This document shows, piece after piece, positions 1-8,854 of a stretch of DNA of 64,000 nt (its first letter is position 1; each line of letters begins with the position of its first letter). This DNA is from Methylomonas sp. UP202 (GTDB lineage Bacteria > Pseudomonadota > Gammaproteobacteria > Methylococcales > Methylomonadaceae): positions 3,709,547 through 3,773,546 of the forward strand of contig NZ_CP123897.1 in assembly GCF_029910655.1 (NCBI RefSeq), given 5' to 3'. Both the position numbers and the translations under genes were made by a program. The notes beneath the pieces were generated by a model, which was not told where the DNA came from, made no database searches, and was given only the letters and a program-made list of their open reading frames with translations.

Positions 1-1164
1 AGCCTGAATATGACTTAAGTAATAATTGCTTAACTCTATTTCCGTCCTATATCTAATCTCTTGAGACCTATATTCTTCGATAGCGTTTGACTTTTCCTGC
101 ATCAGCTTGTGAACCACTTGTTCTTTCAAAGAATTAAAATTTGTGGAAGCATCATTCCAAGAACCTCCAAACACTTCGACATTATTCCTCATATTCCCGA
201 TACTAACATCCCAAATCGCCTTTGAAGACCCAAATTGATTTTTATTTGGACCACCCCCCTTTTCTTTTTCTTCAAAGACGCCTACGGAATCATTGTCTTT
301 AAAAAGCCTACTAAATGCTTCTATATCTTTCTTTACCTGCTCTGAGTCAATACTTAGCTTTTTAATGTAATTACCACCTTCGTTTACTATTTTATCAGCA
401 GCTTCGGAAAGCTTTAAATCAGAATATTCCTTCAAAACAGTTTTATCTGGATGTATCCATGATGTCGCAAAAATAGCCCCAAAACAAAAATAAAGCCCTA
501 CCAAGAAAATCAAAGACAGTAAAAATATTTGCCTTGTTCTGCTAGGCAAATTTAAAAATGCATCAAATGAAAAACGCCCATGTATGACATTGTGAGAAGA
601 CAATTCATCAACAATAAGATAAATCACATAATAAACAAAAGGAATGATAGATATACTAGATAAAGCTATACTAGAAAACTGATTCATAAACGAACCATTC
701 ACAGATCGCATTACATTCGAAAACCCCTCAACCAAATAAGACACCCCATAATCCAAAGAAAAATCAATCCACCGTGTATTACCATCTTCAATTTTGACAA
801 CATTTGCCATGTCAGATGCAATTTTTACCAAGTCAGAAGAAAAATAAAAAAAAGAATAAATTACGCCAACTAGATCATCTCTAAAAAAAAACACCACCAA
901 GCAAGCCGAAATTATTTTATTTTTCTCGGATTTATTTTTGACAAGCCAGGATAAAATACAGCTAACAGCAGTTAAAACTCCATAAAAAATAAAAGAAAAA
1001 ACCAATGCAAGTATTAAAAAATTTATAACGTATGAAAGCATTATAAACGCAATCCCCGGCGTACTCGGAGGCGCCATCCAAAGATTATAATTAATAAAAA
1101 TACCCGTAACCGCCACAGCTAAAAAAACAACCAATAACACAAAAAAAACAAATATTTTTTTCAT
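1..1164 (-). CDS. Partial multi-pass membrane protein of unknown function
   Basis: An uninterrupted frame of 388 codons runs leftward from an ATG at 1164 to the window edge with no stop, so the C-terminus is missing. The product begins MKKIFVFFVLLVVFLAVAV, a signal-anchor-like segment. Hydrophobic stretches follow at about residues 38-70, 78-108, 155-190 and 215-240. After these comes a charged, coiled-coil-like region rich in Glu, Lys and Asn. I do not recognise a family. The codon use is very AT-rich, unlike the GC-rich genes from 3500 onward and like the genes at 10499-12837, which suggests acquired DNA. It lies downstream of, and in the same direction as, the OLD-type nuclease gene at 1589-3112, but 424 bases containing an inverted repeat separate them, so a shared operon is uncertain. 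Confidence 0.7.
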   Translation of the reverse strand, partial: MKKIFVFFVLLVVFLAVAVTGIFINYNLWMAPPSTPGIAFIMLSYVINFLILALVFSFIFYGVLTAVSCILSWLVKNKSEKNKIISACLVVFFFRDDLVGVIYSFFYFSSDLVKIASDMANVVKIEDGNTRWIDFSLDYGVSYLVEGFSNVMRSVNGSFMNQFSSIALSSISIIPFVYYVIYLIVDELSSHNVIHGRFSFDAFLNLPSRTRQIFLLSLIFLVGLYFCFGAIFATSWIHPDKTVLKEYSDLKLSEAADKIVNEGGNYIKKLSIDSEQVKKDIEAFSRLFKDNDSVGVFEEKEKGGGPNKNQFGSSKAIWDVSIGNMRNNVEVFGGSWNDASTNFNSLKEQVVHKLMQEKSNAIEEYRSQEIRYRTEIELSNYYLSHIQA

Positions 1165-1588
1165 ATAAAACCCATTAATTATAACCACAATAAATAATTT
1201 TCAGTTAATTACTGTTTTGCAATAGGAGTGACACTGAATACTGAACGAATTGTGGCGCACCAATGGCGTTCAAAGCCGCGTAGGGTATGCACCGCATATC
1301 ATATTCAAGGTTTCCGATGAGTCAAACGCCCAAGAAGGTACGCAATGCGTACCCTACATCACTCAATTCGGACAATAGTTGTCTATCAGCATAGTCCCAC
1401 CAAAGTCGTTATAACCCATCTCGTTATACACAAGCCACCCAGGCCAGAGGAATCAAGGCTTGATCACTCAGTAAAATCAGACCGAGTCTGCAGCAAGCCG
1501 ACACAAGATCAATGGCTTGCGATTGGTTTCGCTCTTGTTGTGCCGACTTGTGTTTAAGGCCATGGTTATAACCAGAAAGCAGCCACTA
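1165..1588. other. Intergenic region, no gene seen
   Basis: No convincing coding frame is visible here. The stretch holds one imperfect inverted repeat (1280-1357, listed separately). Frames that can be drawn across it have no recognisable protein content. Confidence 0.5.
1280..1357. repeat. Imperfect inverted repeat, MITE/REP-like
   Basis: GTAGGGTATGC at 1280-1290 pairs with GCGTACCCTAC at 1347-1357 with one mismatch, across a loop of about 56 bases. Such GTAGGGT-ended intergenic elements are typical of small dispersed repeats, but I cannot count genome copies from one window. Confidence 0.45.
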
Positions 1589-3112
1589 TTATGCGATATT
1601 GTTATGCGGAATCTCTCGGTTCGCATCAATTTGTTGTCGCATCCATTCTTTTACATCGGCAACATATACCCCCCACTGATCCGATGTAGCAACCAAATCA
1701 ACAACCTTTGCTAAGCCTGTGTCGCGGGCCCAGCCAAGCCGGTCTATTAGCTCTTGTATGTATTTGTGGTCGTCATTAACAGCTTGAATCTCTTTTGCGC
1801 ATTCGATGATCTCTTCGTACTCATCGTTATCAGTAATATTCATTGCGACTATGATACTGTGAAGGTATCTCTCTGGATTAAAACCTTCCGGTATCACAAA
1901 CTGAGCGATCTTCTGCAATGCGGATTCGCGATAGTTAACTGATTGTTGATCATCCCCGGTAAGTATCTTATTTATGCGATCTTGTTTTTCACCTTCGGTA
2001 CGGTAAACGTCACCATCTATGACGAACAACGAATGCTCACAGGAATCCCCACCTAACAACAAACCACCAACAGTTGTAAAGCAGTTAATTGCAGCACCAT
2101 ATCTTTGCACCGAAACGTACTTTGCCCCCTTTAGTTGTCCGGCCAACTTTTTTATGATCGCTGCGCCGAGATCGTCTTCTACAAATACTTCTATTGGTCT
2201 TGGCTGGATTCCTGTAAGACGATTAATTGCATCTGGTTTTGTTTCATTAAAACACAGAGCCTTTCCAGACTTGACTACAATATGCCTCACATTGACCAGA
2301 TGATCTTGATCAAGAATGCTTTCACGATGGGTTGTTGCCACTATCTGTAGGTTTTTTTCCAATGATCTGGTGTGGACCACCTCTATTAGCCGTTTCATAG
2401 CTCCATCGTGAAGAAGTAGGTCAATTTCATCGATTAATATTAGTGAATTCTTTTGTGCTTTAAATACTTTTTCTAGTATATAAAATATTTTTTGTTCACC
2501 AGCACTCATGCTAAGCGCTGAGTATCTCAAGCCATTTGACTCTACTCCAATAAATTTCTTTCCCGATGCTGTGTGAATATTGAATGCCGAATACTTCCTA
2601 TTGAGAACGGACGACGCCTTTTCCAATATGTCTAAAACAACCTGTTCTCCAATATTTTCAGTTGAATAATTGATTCTGGTTGCCTTGTTTTCAGATTCAA
2701 TTAGCGGAACACACTTATCAATACCGATATAGTATATATCTCTACTAGGTCTTCTCACGTACTTAGGCGTCCACCTGTCACTGGTTTTTGTGTATTCAGT
2801 AGTCACATATTTTCTAACGGTTGTTTCTTCTCTATAGGAATGTATGACTTCAAGGCGGCTGCCTCGCCACATTGCATCAGTGTTTGGCAGAAAAAAAGAG
2901 CTGAATTTATAATTTTCTCCATTTGATACCGGTTTAAAAGCACATGCTAAGGCGTGTAATACAGTAGATTTGCCATTCCCATTTGGTCCAAGTATTGCCG
3001 TCACTGGTGAACCGGTAAAAGACATTTCCAAGTCGACAAGATTTTTCAAATTGTGTATTTTTATTAGATGTAATTCTTGTTGGGTTATAGTCATATTCTT
3101 TGCATTTTGCAT
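1589..3112 (-). CDS. OLD-family ATPase with C-terminal TOPRIM-like nuclease domain
   Basis: The 507-residue protein has an ABC/SMC-type ATPase half: Walker A GPNGNGKS at about 42-49, a signature-like SMSAGEQ at 201-207, Walker B LILIDEID at 224-231 and a switch motif VATTHRE at 258-264. The second half carries FVEDDLGAA near 310 and FVIDGD near 363, matching the acidic E and DxD motifs of TOPRIM nuclease domains. This order is that of OLD (overcoming lysogenization defect) nucleases. No UvrD-like helicase lies beside it, so it is a stand-alone class 1 type rather than Gabija. An internal Met7 is an alternative start, and neither start has a clear ribosome site. Members act in phage defence or DNA metabolism; a defence role here is inferred. 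The PARIS AriA and retron-linked ATPases are related alternatives. Confidence 0.75.
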   Translation of the reverse strand: MQNAKNMTITQQELHLIKIHNLKNLVDLEMSFTGSPVTAILGPNGNGKSTVLHALACAFKPVSNGENYKFSSFFLPNTDAMWRGSRLEVIHSYREETTVRKYVTTEYTKTSDRWTPKYVRRPSRDIYYIGIDKCVPLIESENKATRINYSTENIGEQVVLDILEKASSVLNRKYSAFNIHTASGKKFIGVESNGLRYSALSMSAGEQKIFYILEKVFKAQKNSLILIDEIDLLLHDGAMKRLIEVVHTRSLEKNLQIVATTHRESILDQDHLVNVRHIVVKSGKALCFNETKPDAINRLTGIQPRPIEVFVEDDLGAAIIKKLAGQLKGAKYVSVQRYGAAINCFTTVGGLLLGGDSCEHSLFVIDGDVYRTEGEKQDRINKILTGDDQQSVNYRESALQKIAQFVIPEGFNPERYLHSIIVAMNITDNDEYEEIIECAKEIQAVNDDHKYIQELIDRLGWARDTGLAKVVDLVATSDQWGVYVADVKEWMRQQIDANREIPHNNIA

Positions 3113-3538
3113 CCAATTGCATTCTTTGGGATTAACTAGTAATTAGTTTTTGTATGTCGAACTAAAAACATTCTTTGACATGATAATATCCTTATTTCCA
3201 TTTAATTTTCCTTTCTGCATATCATCGGAGACTGGTAACAATCAATTTACAGCCATTGAACCAGCCCAGCTCCGATTAGCAGTAGCGTAATCGGAGGAAT
3301 TGTTGGTCGAGATGTGCGATTACGCATGCTAGTCGCGCCTACATTTTGAATGACAGCTTATTGCCTTATTCCCGTCTCCGCAAATCTCATCTCATCTGAT
3401 TGCAACGGGTCGCATTCTGCCTTCCTTCTACCGGACACGCGGATTGCGCTAAGCACTTGGTCCAATGAACGGTCGCACCATTCGCGTTCTGTTTTCCCAG
3501 TTCTCCGATAGCATTTCGCCAATCGGCGGATTGCCAGC
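3113..3538. other. Intergenic region with one hairpin repeat
   Basis: No gene is supported here. A perfect 9-bp inverted repeat occurs at 3270-3296 (listed separately), and the remaining sequence shows no recognisable coding frame. Confidence 0.5.
3270..3296. repeat. Short perfect inverted repeat
   Basis: CTCCGATTA at 3270-3278 pairs exactly with TAATCGGAG at 3288-3296 around a 9-base loop. The motif resembles dispersed hairpins of REP/MITE type. It could also be a weak terminator, but no T-run follows on either strand. Confidence 0.45.
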
Positions 3539-4015
3539 TCAACCGCCATCCGCCATCGGATTCTCTCGATCGGTCTGTTGCCCAAGTTGCTGGGCCAAGC
3601 CAAGCAGTATGCCTTCGGGACCCCGAATGTAGCAGAGCCGGTAGCTGTTTTGATAGTTGACGACCTCGTCGACCACGGTCGCGCCGAGCCGACCAAGCCG
3701 GATCAGCGTGTCGTCGAGGTTATCCACGGCAAACATGACGCGCTGATAACCCAACGCATTGACCGGGGCGGTGCGGTGATCGGAAGCGACGGCAGGAGAA
3801 TCGAAGCGCGCCAGCTCGATGCGGCTGTGGCCATCCGGCGTAAGCAGCATGGCGATCTCGACGCGCTGGCCGCGCAAACCGGTGACTCGCCCGGCCCATT
3901 CGTCGTCGATATTCATGCGCCCTTCCAGAATCAGGCCGAGTTCCAAGAAAAATTCAACGGCGGCATCGAGATCGGCCACGACGATGCCGACATTGTCCAT
4001 ACGTTTAACAGTCAT
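3539..4015 (-). CDS. VOC (glyoxalase/bleomycin-resistance) family protein
   Basis: The 158-residue product opens with VKRMDNVGIVVADLDAAVEF, the usual start of a vicinal oxygen chelate module, and a second beta-alpha-beta half follows with QRVMFAVDNLDDTL near residue 90. Two halves of this kind make one metal-binding barrel. The family includes glyoxalases, dioxygenases and drug-binding proteins, and the substrate cannot be told here. An AGGAGA ribosome site lies about 6 bases before the ATG. The last 15 or so residues (polar, QQTDREN) look like a family-atypical tail. The gene stands alone between two repeat-bearing intergenic regions. Confidence 0.8.
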   Translation of the reverse strand: MTVKRMDNVGIVVADLDAAVEFFLELGLILEGRMNIDDEWAGRVTGLRGQRVEIAMLLTPDGHSRIELARFDSPAVASDHRTAPVNALGYQRVMFAVDNLDDTLIRLGRLGATVVDEVVNYQNSYRLCYIRGPEGILLGLAQQLGQQTDRENPMADGG

Positions 4016-4306
4016 AAGGTCTCCTGGGTGTTTGTTATTCCGGCCTCGCGAAGTTTAAACGGCCGTTCGCCTCTGGCAAGACGACCAATCTTTCGATAAG
4101 CACGCACGGTTTGAACCTTTAAGGGCCGGCTCAATCACGTTAGCGGCGGACCGCGTTACGCCGCTTCACCGCAGCCGGCCGTCTCGATGGTTGGCTTGAT
4201 GTCCGCTTAGCGATCAGGGAAGTCCGGATTGTTGGCGCCCTCCCCTCCCAGAGAAAACCGTCTAAGCCGGTGACATAGCCGAAATAGTCGCCCATATGCC
4301 GATAAG

Positions 4307-4391
4307 TTAAACCGTTCGTGGTGAGCTTGTCGAACCACGGACGGATTAACCCTCCGCCCGTCGACCGTGCTCGGGACGAACGGTTAATCCG
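4307..4391. repeat. Nested inverted repeats, MITE-like element
   Basis: Three nested pairs are visible within the 523-base gap from 4016 to 4538. TTAAACCGTTCG (4307-4318) faces CGAACGGTTAA (4377-4387) with one extra base. CGTGGT (4317-4322) faces ACCACG (4334-4339). CGGATTAACC (4342-4351) faces GGTTAATCCG (4382-4391) exactly. The arrangement is that of a folded non-autonomous repeat. I see no gene in the rest of the gap. Confidence 0.55.
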
Positions 4392-4538
4392 TAACTTAAC
4401 CGGGTTGCTCGCCGCCCAAGTCCATGGATTGCGCCTGCTTAGTAACCATTGCGCCGAAAGCTGCAACACGCCCAAGCAACGCATCGGCTTCGGCCAAGCG
4501 CCGATCGAACGAGTCCGGCGCCGGCAATCCCGCCATCG

Positions 4539-5465
4539 TTAGGGCCGCGAGGGCGCGAGCGCTTGCAAATGCGGTGTCATAACGCCTTCCAGCCAACACA
4601 TGAAGACCTGCACGCGCCGGGACAGATGGCGGCGGTTGCTGTATAGCAGCGTGACCGGCAGCGGTTCGGCCCGGTAGTCCGGCAAGACTTCGATCAGCTC
4701 GCCGCGCCGCAGGTAGGGTTCCAGGTTGGGTTCCGGTCCCTGAATCATACCCAAACCGGCCAGACAGGCGGAGAAATAGGCGATGGAGCTGTTGACGGTC
4801 AAATTGCCAGCCATCGGCAGATTGCGGACCTCGCCGCTGGCGGCATCGACATATTCGAAGCCGGCGGGTTTGCTGCCCAGGCTCAAGGCGTAATGTATCA
4901 AACGATGTTCGGCTAAATCGGCCAGGGTTTGCGGGATGCCGTAGGCGGCGGCGTACGCGGGACTGACGCAATTCAATTGCCGATAGGCGCCCAAGCGGCG
5001 AGCCACCAAGCGCGAGTCGGAGATGGTGCCGGCCCGCATCACGCAATCGAAGCCTTCGGCGACGATATCGACTAAGTGGTCGGTGGCGCCGAGTTCGACT
5101 TCGACGTTCGGATAGCGGGCCATGAATTCCGGCAAGCGCGCCATCACGATGCCGGCCACCGCGCCGACCGACATATCCACCCGCAGCCGGCCGCGCACGT
5201 CGGCCGGATCGATCCGGAACATGTCTTGCAGTTCCTCCGCGTCTGCCAGCCATTCCAGGCAGCGTTGGTAAAACACCTGACCGTCCTGAGTCATTTGCAC
5301 TCGCCGGGTGGTGCGGTGCAGCAAGCGAATGCCGGTTTGATTTTCCAGCCATTGCACGGCCAGCGAGGTCGAGGCCTTGGGCAGGCCTAAATCCGCCGCG
5401 GCCTGCGTAAAACTGGCCGCTTCCGCGACCCGAACGAAGATTTTGATCGCGTCGAGTTGATTCAT
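4539..5465 (-). CDS. LysR-family transcriptional regulator
   Basis: The 308-residue protein has the N-terminal LysR winged helix (MNQLDAIKIFVRVAEAASF at 1-19, helix-turn-helix through about residue 60), then a periplasmic-binding-protein-like effector domain starting near residue 90 (VRGRLRVDMSVGAVAGI). Length is normal for the family. The gene is divergent from the SDR/Old Yellow Enzyme set beginning at 5633, the classic arrangement for a LysR protein controlling its neighbour. The inducer is unknown, perhaps an electrophile or quinone given the target genes. The ATG lacks a strong ribosome site, but the MNQLDAIKIF start is typical of this subfamily. Confidence 0.9.
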   Translation of the reverse strand: MNQLDAIKIFVRVAEAASFTQAAADLGLPKASTSLAVQWLENQTGIRLLHRTTRRVQMTQDGQVFYQRCLEWLADAEELQDMFRIDPADVRGRLRVDMSVGAVAGIVMARLPEFMARYPNVEVELGATDHLVDIVAEGFDCVMRAGTISDSRLVARRLGAYRQLNCVSPAYAAAYGIPQTLADLAEHRLIHYALSLGSKPAGFEYVDAASGEVRNLPMAGNLTVNSSIAYFSACLAGLGMIQGPEPNLEPYLRRGELIEVLPDYRAEPLPVTLLYSNRRHLSRRVQVFMCWLEGVMTPHLQALAPSRP

Positions 5466-5575
5466 CTTGGAGGACTGTTTTCCTGAAAAAGCGATTGGGC
5501 AACGCCGTATGAATAGTTAGAAATTTTGAACAGTGTTATCGGCATTTGCCCGTTTATCCGATGAAATCCTAAAAA

Positions 5576-5581
5576 TATACT
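5576..5581 (+). promoter_or_regulatory. Candidate -10 box for the SDR-led gene set
   Basis: TATACT lies 51 bases before the ATG at 5633 in the divergent gap with the LysR gene. A weak TTTATC sits 17 bases upstream as a possible -35, as expected for an activator-dependent promoter. This is pattern matching only. Confidence 0.3.
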
Positions 5582-5632
5582 GAATTCCGTCTATTGCAAC
5601 CGGCGCGCTGGCGCCGCAAAAAGGAGGTTCGG

Positions 5633-6361
5633 ATGGCAAAAATCGCTTTAATCACCGGCGCGTCGCGCGGCATCGGCAAGGCCGTCGCGCTGCGCCTGGC
5701 GCAAGACGGCTTCGACGTCGCGGTCAATTACGCCGCGAACGCCCAGGCCGCCGAGGAGGTCGCCGCGCAAATTCGCCTGATCGGCCGGCAAGCGGTGGCT
5801 TTGCCCGCCGACGTCAGCGATCCGGCGCAAGTCGCCGAGTTATTCGCCAACGCCGAGCGAGCGCTGGGGCGCATCGACGTGCTGGTCAACAATGCCGGCA
5901 TCATGAAATTGCAAATGCTGGCGGAAACCGACGACGCCGGCTTCGACGACATCGTCGCGGTCAACTTGAAAGGCACGTTCAACACGCTGCGCCTGGCGGC
6001 GACACACTTGAACGACGCCGGCCGCATCGTCAATTTTTCGACCAGCGCGATCGGCCTGGCCTTGCCCGGCTATGCGATCTACAACGCCGCCAAGGCCGGG
6101 GTGGAAGCCCTGTCCCGCACCTTTGCCAACGAATTGCGCGGCCGCAATATTACCGTGAATTGCGTCGCGCCGGGACCGACCGATACCGAATTGTTCTTTC
6201 ACGGCAAGACCGCCGAGCAAGTCGAACGTTTACGCAAGCTGCCGCCACTGGAACGCCTGGCGACGCCGGACGACATTGCCGCCGTCGTCGCGTTTCTGGC
6301 CGGCCCGGACGGCGGCTGGATCAACGGCCAAGTCCTGCGCGCCAACGGCGGACTGAATTGA
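5633..6361 (+). CDS. SDR-family NADPH-dependent oxidoreductase (FabG-like)
   Basis: The 242-residue product is a classical short-chain dehydrogenase. The cofactor loop TGASRGIG is at 8-15, NNAG at 86-89, the catalytic Ser in FSTS near 136-138, and Tyr150/Lys154 in YNAAK. The start at 5633 is chosen because AAGGAGG lies 5 bases upstream; a longer frame opening at 5594 would add an unlikely Arg-rich leader. The closest general match is 3-oxoacyl reductase-like SDRs. Its place before an Old Yellow Enzyme and a second SDR suggests metabolism of carbonyl or enone compounds rather than fatty acid synthesis. Confidence 0.9.
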   Translation: MAKIALITGASRGIGKAVALRLAQDGFDVAVNYAANAQAAEEVAAQIRLIGRQAVALPADVSDPAQVAELFANAERALGRIDVLVNNAGIMKLQMLAETDDAGFDDIVAVNLKGTFNTLRLAATHLNDAGRIVNFSTSAIGLALPGYAIYNAAKAGVEALSRTFANELRGRNITVNCVAPGPTDTELFFHGKTAEQVERLRKLPPLERLATPDDIAAVVAFLAGPDGGWINGQVLRANGGLN

Positions 6362-6411
6362 ACCCAACAACCGCTTTCAACGACAAACACAATCTAAACC
6401 AGGAGTAAGCC

Positions 6412-7500
6412 ATGTCCAAGCAACTATTAACGTCCTTTCAATTGCACGATTTAACGCTGAGCAACCGTGTGGTGCTGGCACCGTTGACTCGCGCCAGGGC
6501 CGGCCAGGAACGGCTGGCCAATGTCATGATGGCCGAATATTACCGGCAACGCGCCTCCGCCGGCTTGCTGATCAGCGAAGCGACGTCGATTTCCGAACAA
6601 GGCTTGGGCTGGGTGAATACGCCCGGTATTTACAGCGATGCGATGGCGCAAGCCTGGCGCCAGGTGACCGACGCGGTGCACAGCCGGGGCGGCCGGATTT
6701 TCATGCAACTGTGGCATTGCGGCCGGGCTTCGCACAGCAGCTTTCACGGCGGACAACCGGCCGTCGCGCCGTCCGCGATCAAACTAACCGGCGATTACAT
6801 TCACACGCCGCTAGGCAAACAGCCTTACGAAACGCCGCGCGCGCTGGAAACCGCCGAATTGGCCGGCGTCGTCGAGGATTATCGCCGCGCCGCCGAACGC
6901 GCCTTGCTAGCCGGCTTCGACGGCGTCGAAATCCACGCCGCCAACGGCTATTTGTTGGACGAATTTCTGCAATCCAAAACCAATCATCGCGACGACGCCT
7001 ACGGCGGCAGCATCGCCAACCGCTATCGCCTGCTCGGCGAGGTGTTTGCCGCGATCGCGACGGTCTGGCCGGCGCACCGCATCGGCGTTAGACTGTCGCC
7101 CAACGGCGCCTTCAACGACATGGGTTCGGCCGATTACCGCGAGCAATTCGCTTACGTCGCCCAACAACTCGACCGACTCGGCCTAGCCTATTTGCACGTG
7201 ATGGACGGCCTGGGCTTTGGATTTCACCAACTCGGCAGCGCGATGACCTTGAACGAATTCCGCGAGTATTTCCACGGGCCGCTGATGGGCAACTCCGGCT
7301 ACGATCAAGCCAGCGCCGAGCAAGCCATCGCTTCCGGCGCGGCCGACCTAATCGCGTTCGGCCGGCCGTTCATCAGCAATCCGGACCTGGTGGAACGCTT
7401 TGCCCGGAACGCGGCATTGAATCCGGAAGCCGACGTGGCCCACTGGTACACACCGGGCGGCGCCACCGGCTATATCGATTTCCCCTGCTTGCAATATTAA
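6412..7500 (+). CDS. Old Yellow Enzyme family NADH:flavin oxidoreductase
   Basis: The 362-residue TIM-barrel flavoprotein begins with NRVVLAPLTRAR, the usual OYE N-terminus. The substrate-binding pair His175/Asn178 (IHAANGYL) and Tyr180 are present, and the FMN phosphate motif FGRPFISNPD is near residue 316. The family reduces activated C=C bonds of enones, nitro compounds and nitrate esters, taking electrons from NAD(P)H. AGGAG lies before the ATG. It is the second gene of the LysR-divergent set, with 50 bases to its upstream neighbour, so co-transcription is likely. The NemA-like subgroup is the best fit. Confidence 0.93.
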   Translation: MSKQLLTSFQLHDLTLSNRVVLAPLTRARAGQERLANVMMAEYYRQRASAGLLISEATSISEQGLGWVNTPGIYSDAMAQAWRQVTDAVHSRGGRIFMQLWHCGRASHSSFHGGQPAVAPSAIKLTGDYIHTPLGKQPYETPRALETAELAGVVEDYRRAAERALLAGFDGVEIHAANGYLLDEFLQSKTNHRDDAYGGSIANRYRLLGEVFAAIATVWPAHRIGVRLSPNGAFNDMGSADYREQFAYVAQQLDRLGLAYLHVMDGLGFGFHQLGSAMTLNEFREYFHGPLMGNSGYDQASAEQAIASGAADLIAFGRPFISNPDLVERFARNAALNPEADVAHWYTPGGATGYIDFPCLQY

Positions 7501-7552
7501 TCGGCTAGTCTCGGCCAGTCAGAACCATCAGCACAATCGATCAGGAGTCTTC

Positions 7553-8344
7553 ATGGATTTGCAATTACACGACAAAACCGCGTTGGTGACCGGCAGCACC
7601 GCTGGCATCGGCTTCGCCATTGCCAAGGCGCTGGCCGGCGAAGGCGCGAACGTCATCGTCAACGGCCGATCGGCGGCGTCGGTGGCGCAGGCGATCGAAG
7701 AACTCGCGCCCTGCGCCGCCAACCAGTTGTTCGGCTTTGCCGGCGATTTGTCGCGAGCCGACACGGCGGACGCCTTGCTGGCCGCCCATCCCCAGGTGGA
7801 TATTTTGATCAACAACCTCGGCATCTTCGAACCGGTGGCCTTCGAAGACATTCCTGACGCCGACTGGCGCCGGTTGTTCGAAGTCAACGTGCTGAGCGGC
7901 GTGCGCCTAGCCCGACTGTATCTGCCGGCGATGCGCGCCGCCGACTGGGGCCGGATTGTGTTCATCTCCAGCGAAAGCGGCGTGCAAATCCCGGCGGAAA
8001 TGATTCATTACGGCATGACCAAGGCCGCGCAGATCGCGGTGGCGCGCGGCTTGGCCGAACACGTGGCCGGCACCGGTATCACCGTCAATTCGGTGTTGCC
8101 CGGCCCGACCCGCTCGCGCGGCGTCGGCGATTTCGTCAACCAACTGGCCGAGCAACAAGGCATCAGCTTCGAGGCCTTCGAACAACAATTTTTCGAAACC
8201 GTCCGCCCGACTTCGTTGATCAAACGCTTCGCGACGACCGACGAAGTCGCCTCGCTGGTCTGCTATCTGGCCAGTCCGCTGGCCGCGGCGACCACCGGCG
8301 CCGCGCTGCGGGTTGACGGCGGCGTGATCAAAAGTGCATTCTGA
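7553..8344 (+). CDS. Second SDR-family oxidoreductase
   Basis: The 263-residue protein has TGSTAGIG at 13-20, NNLG at 87-90 in place of NNAG, Ser139/Ser140, and Tyr153/Lys157 in YGMTK. AGGAG precedes the ATG. Its C-terminal half carries an extended substrate lid (residues 185-225, rich in Phe and Gln), a feature of 3-oxoacyl-ACP reductase-like SDRs of about 265 residues. It follows the OYE gene at 53 bases and probably belongs to the same transcript. Confidence 0.9.
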   Translation: MDLQLHDKTALVTGSTAGIGFAIAKALAGEGANVIVNGRSAASVAQAIEELAPCAANQLFGFAGDLSRADTADALLAAHPQVDILINNLGIFEPVAFEDIPDADWRRLFEVNVLSGVRLARLYLPAMRAADWGRIVFISSESGVQIPAEMIHYGMTKAAQIAVARGLAEHVAGTGITVNSVLPGPTRSRGVGDFVNQLAEQQGISFEAFEQQFFETVRPTSLIKRFATTDEVASLVCYLASPLAAATTGAALRVDGGVIKSAF

Positions 8345-8410
8345 TTGTCAGTCCAACTGCGACGACCGGGCGAATTTGCCGCCCGGCCGTCGCCATTTTC
8401 CGGAGGTCCA

Positions 8411-8824
8411 ATGTCCGAAGTCACGTTAAACGGCGGTTGCCTGTGCGGCGCCGTGCAATTTCAAGTGCGCGGCGAGCCGCAACGTTTTTACCACTGCCAC
8501 TGCCGCCGCTGCCGCAAGGCCAGCGGCACCGGCCATGCCAGCAATCTGATCATCGGCGACGCAACGCTGAGTTTCACTCAAGGCGAAGTCTTGCTGAAGC
8601 GCTATAAAGTGCCGGACGCCCAACGCTTTGCCCGCCAGTTTTGCAGCGAATGCGGCGCGGCGGTGGCTCGCTTCGTACCGGAATTGAACGGCGTGGTAAT
8701 TCCGGCCGGCGCGCTGGACGATGCCGCACCGATCCAGCCGCAAGCGCGGATATTTTGGGATTCGCGCGCCGACTGGTCGTGCGATGGCGACGATCTGCCG
8801 CGTTACGCCGAATATCCGGTGTAA
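8411..8824 (+). CDS. GFA/CENP-V domain zinc protein
   Basis: The 137-residue product has the full cysteine set of the GFA fold: Cys10/Cys12 (GGCLCGAVQF), Cys29/Cys31/Cys34 (YHCHCRRCRK) and Cys77/Cys80 (FCSECGAAV). The founding member was described as glutathione-dependent formaldehyde-activating enzyme. Most family members have no proven activity, and the formaldehyde link is attractive here only if the host is a methylotroph. The ATG at 8411 is preferred over a TTG at 8345 because CGGAGG lies 4 bases upstream. It trails the second SDR by 66 bases. Confidence 0.88.
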   Translation: MSEVTLNGGCLCGAVQFQVRGEPQRFYHCHCRRCRKASGTGHASNLIIGDATLSFTQGEVLLKRYKVPDAQRFARQFCSECGAAVARFVPELNGVVIPAGALDDAAPIQPQARIFWDSRADWSCDGDDLPRYAEYPV

Positions 8825-8854
8825 ACGCCGTCCGGCGGTTTAGTTCTCGCGGCG

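Noticed and set aside
1589..3112. Gabija GajA assignment for the OLD-type protein
   Set aside because: Gabija needs a GajB helicase gene next door, and none is present on either side within the window.
3358..3696. Minus-strand frame of 112 codons overlapping the VOC gene
   Set aside because: It is an out-of-frame overlap with the VOC gene and has no recognisable domain.
4396..5502. Minus-strand frame of 368 codons overlapping the LysR gene
   Set aside because: It is an out-of-frame Arg/Gly-rich shadow of the LysR gene, which has clear domain content.
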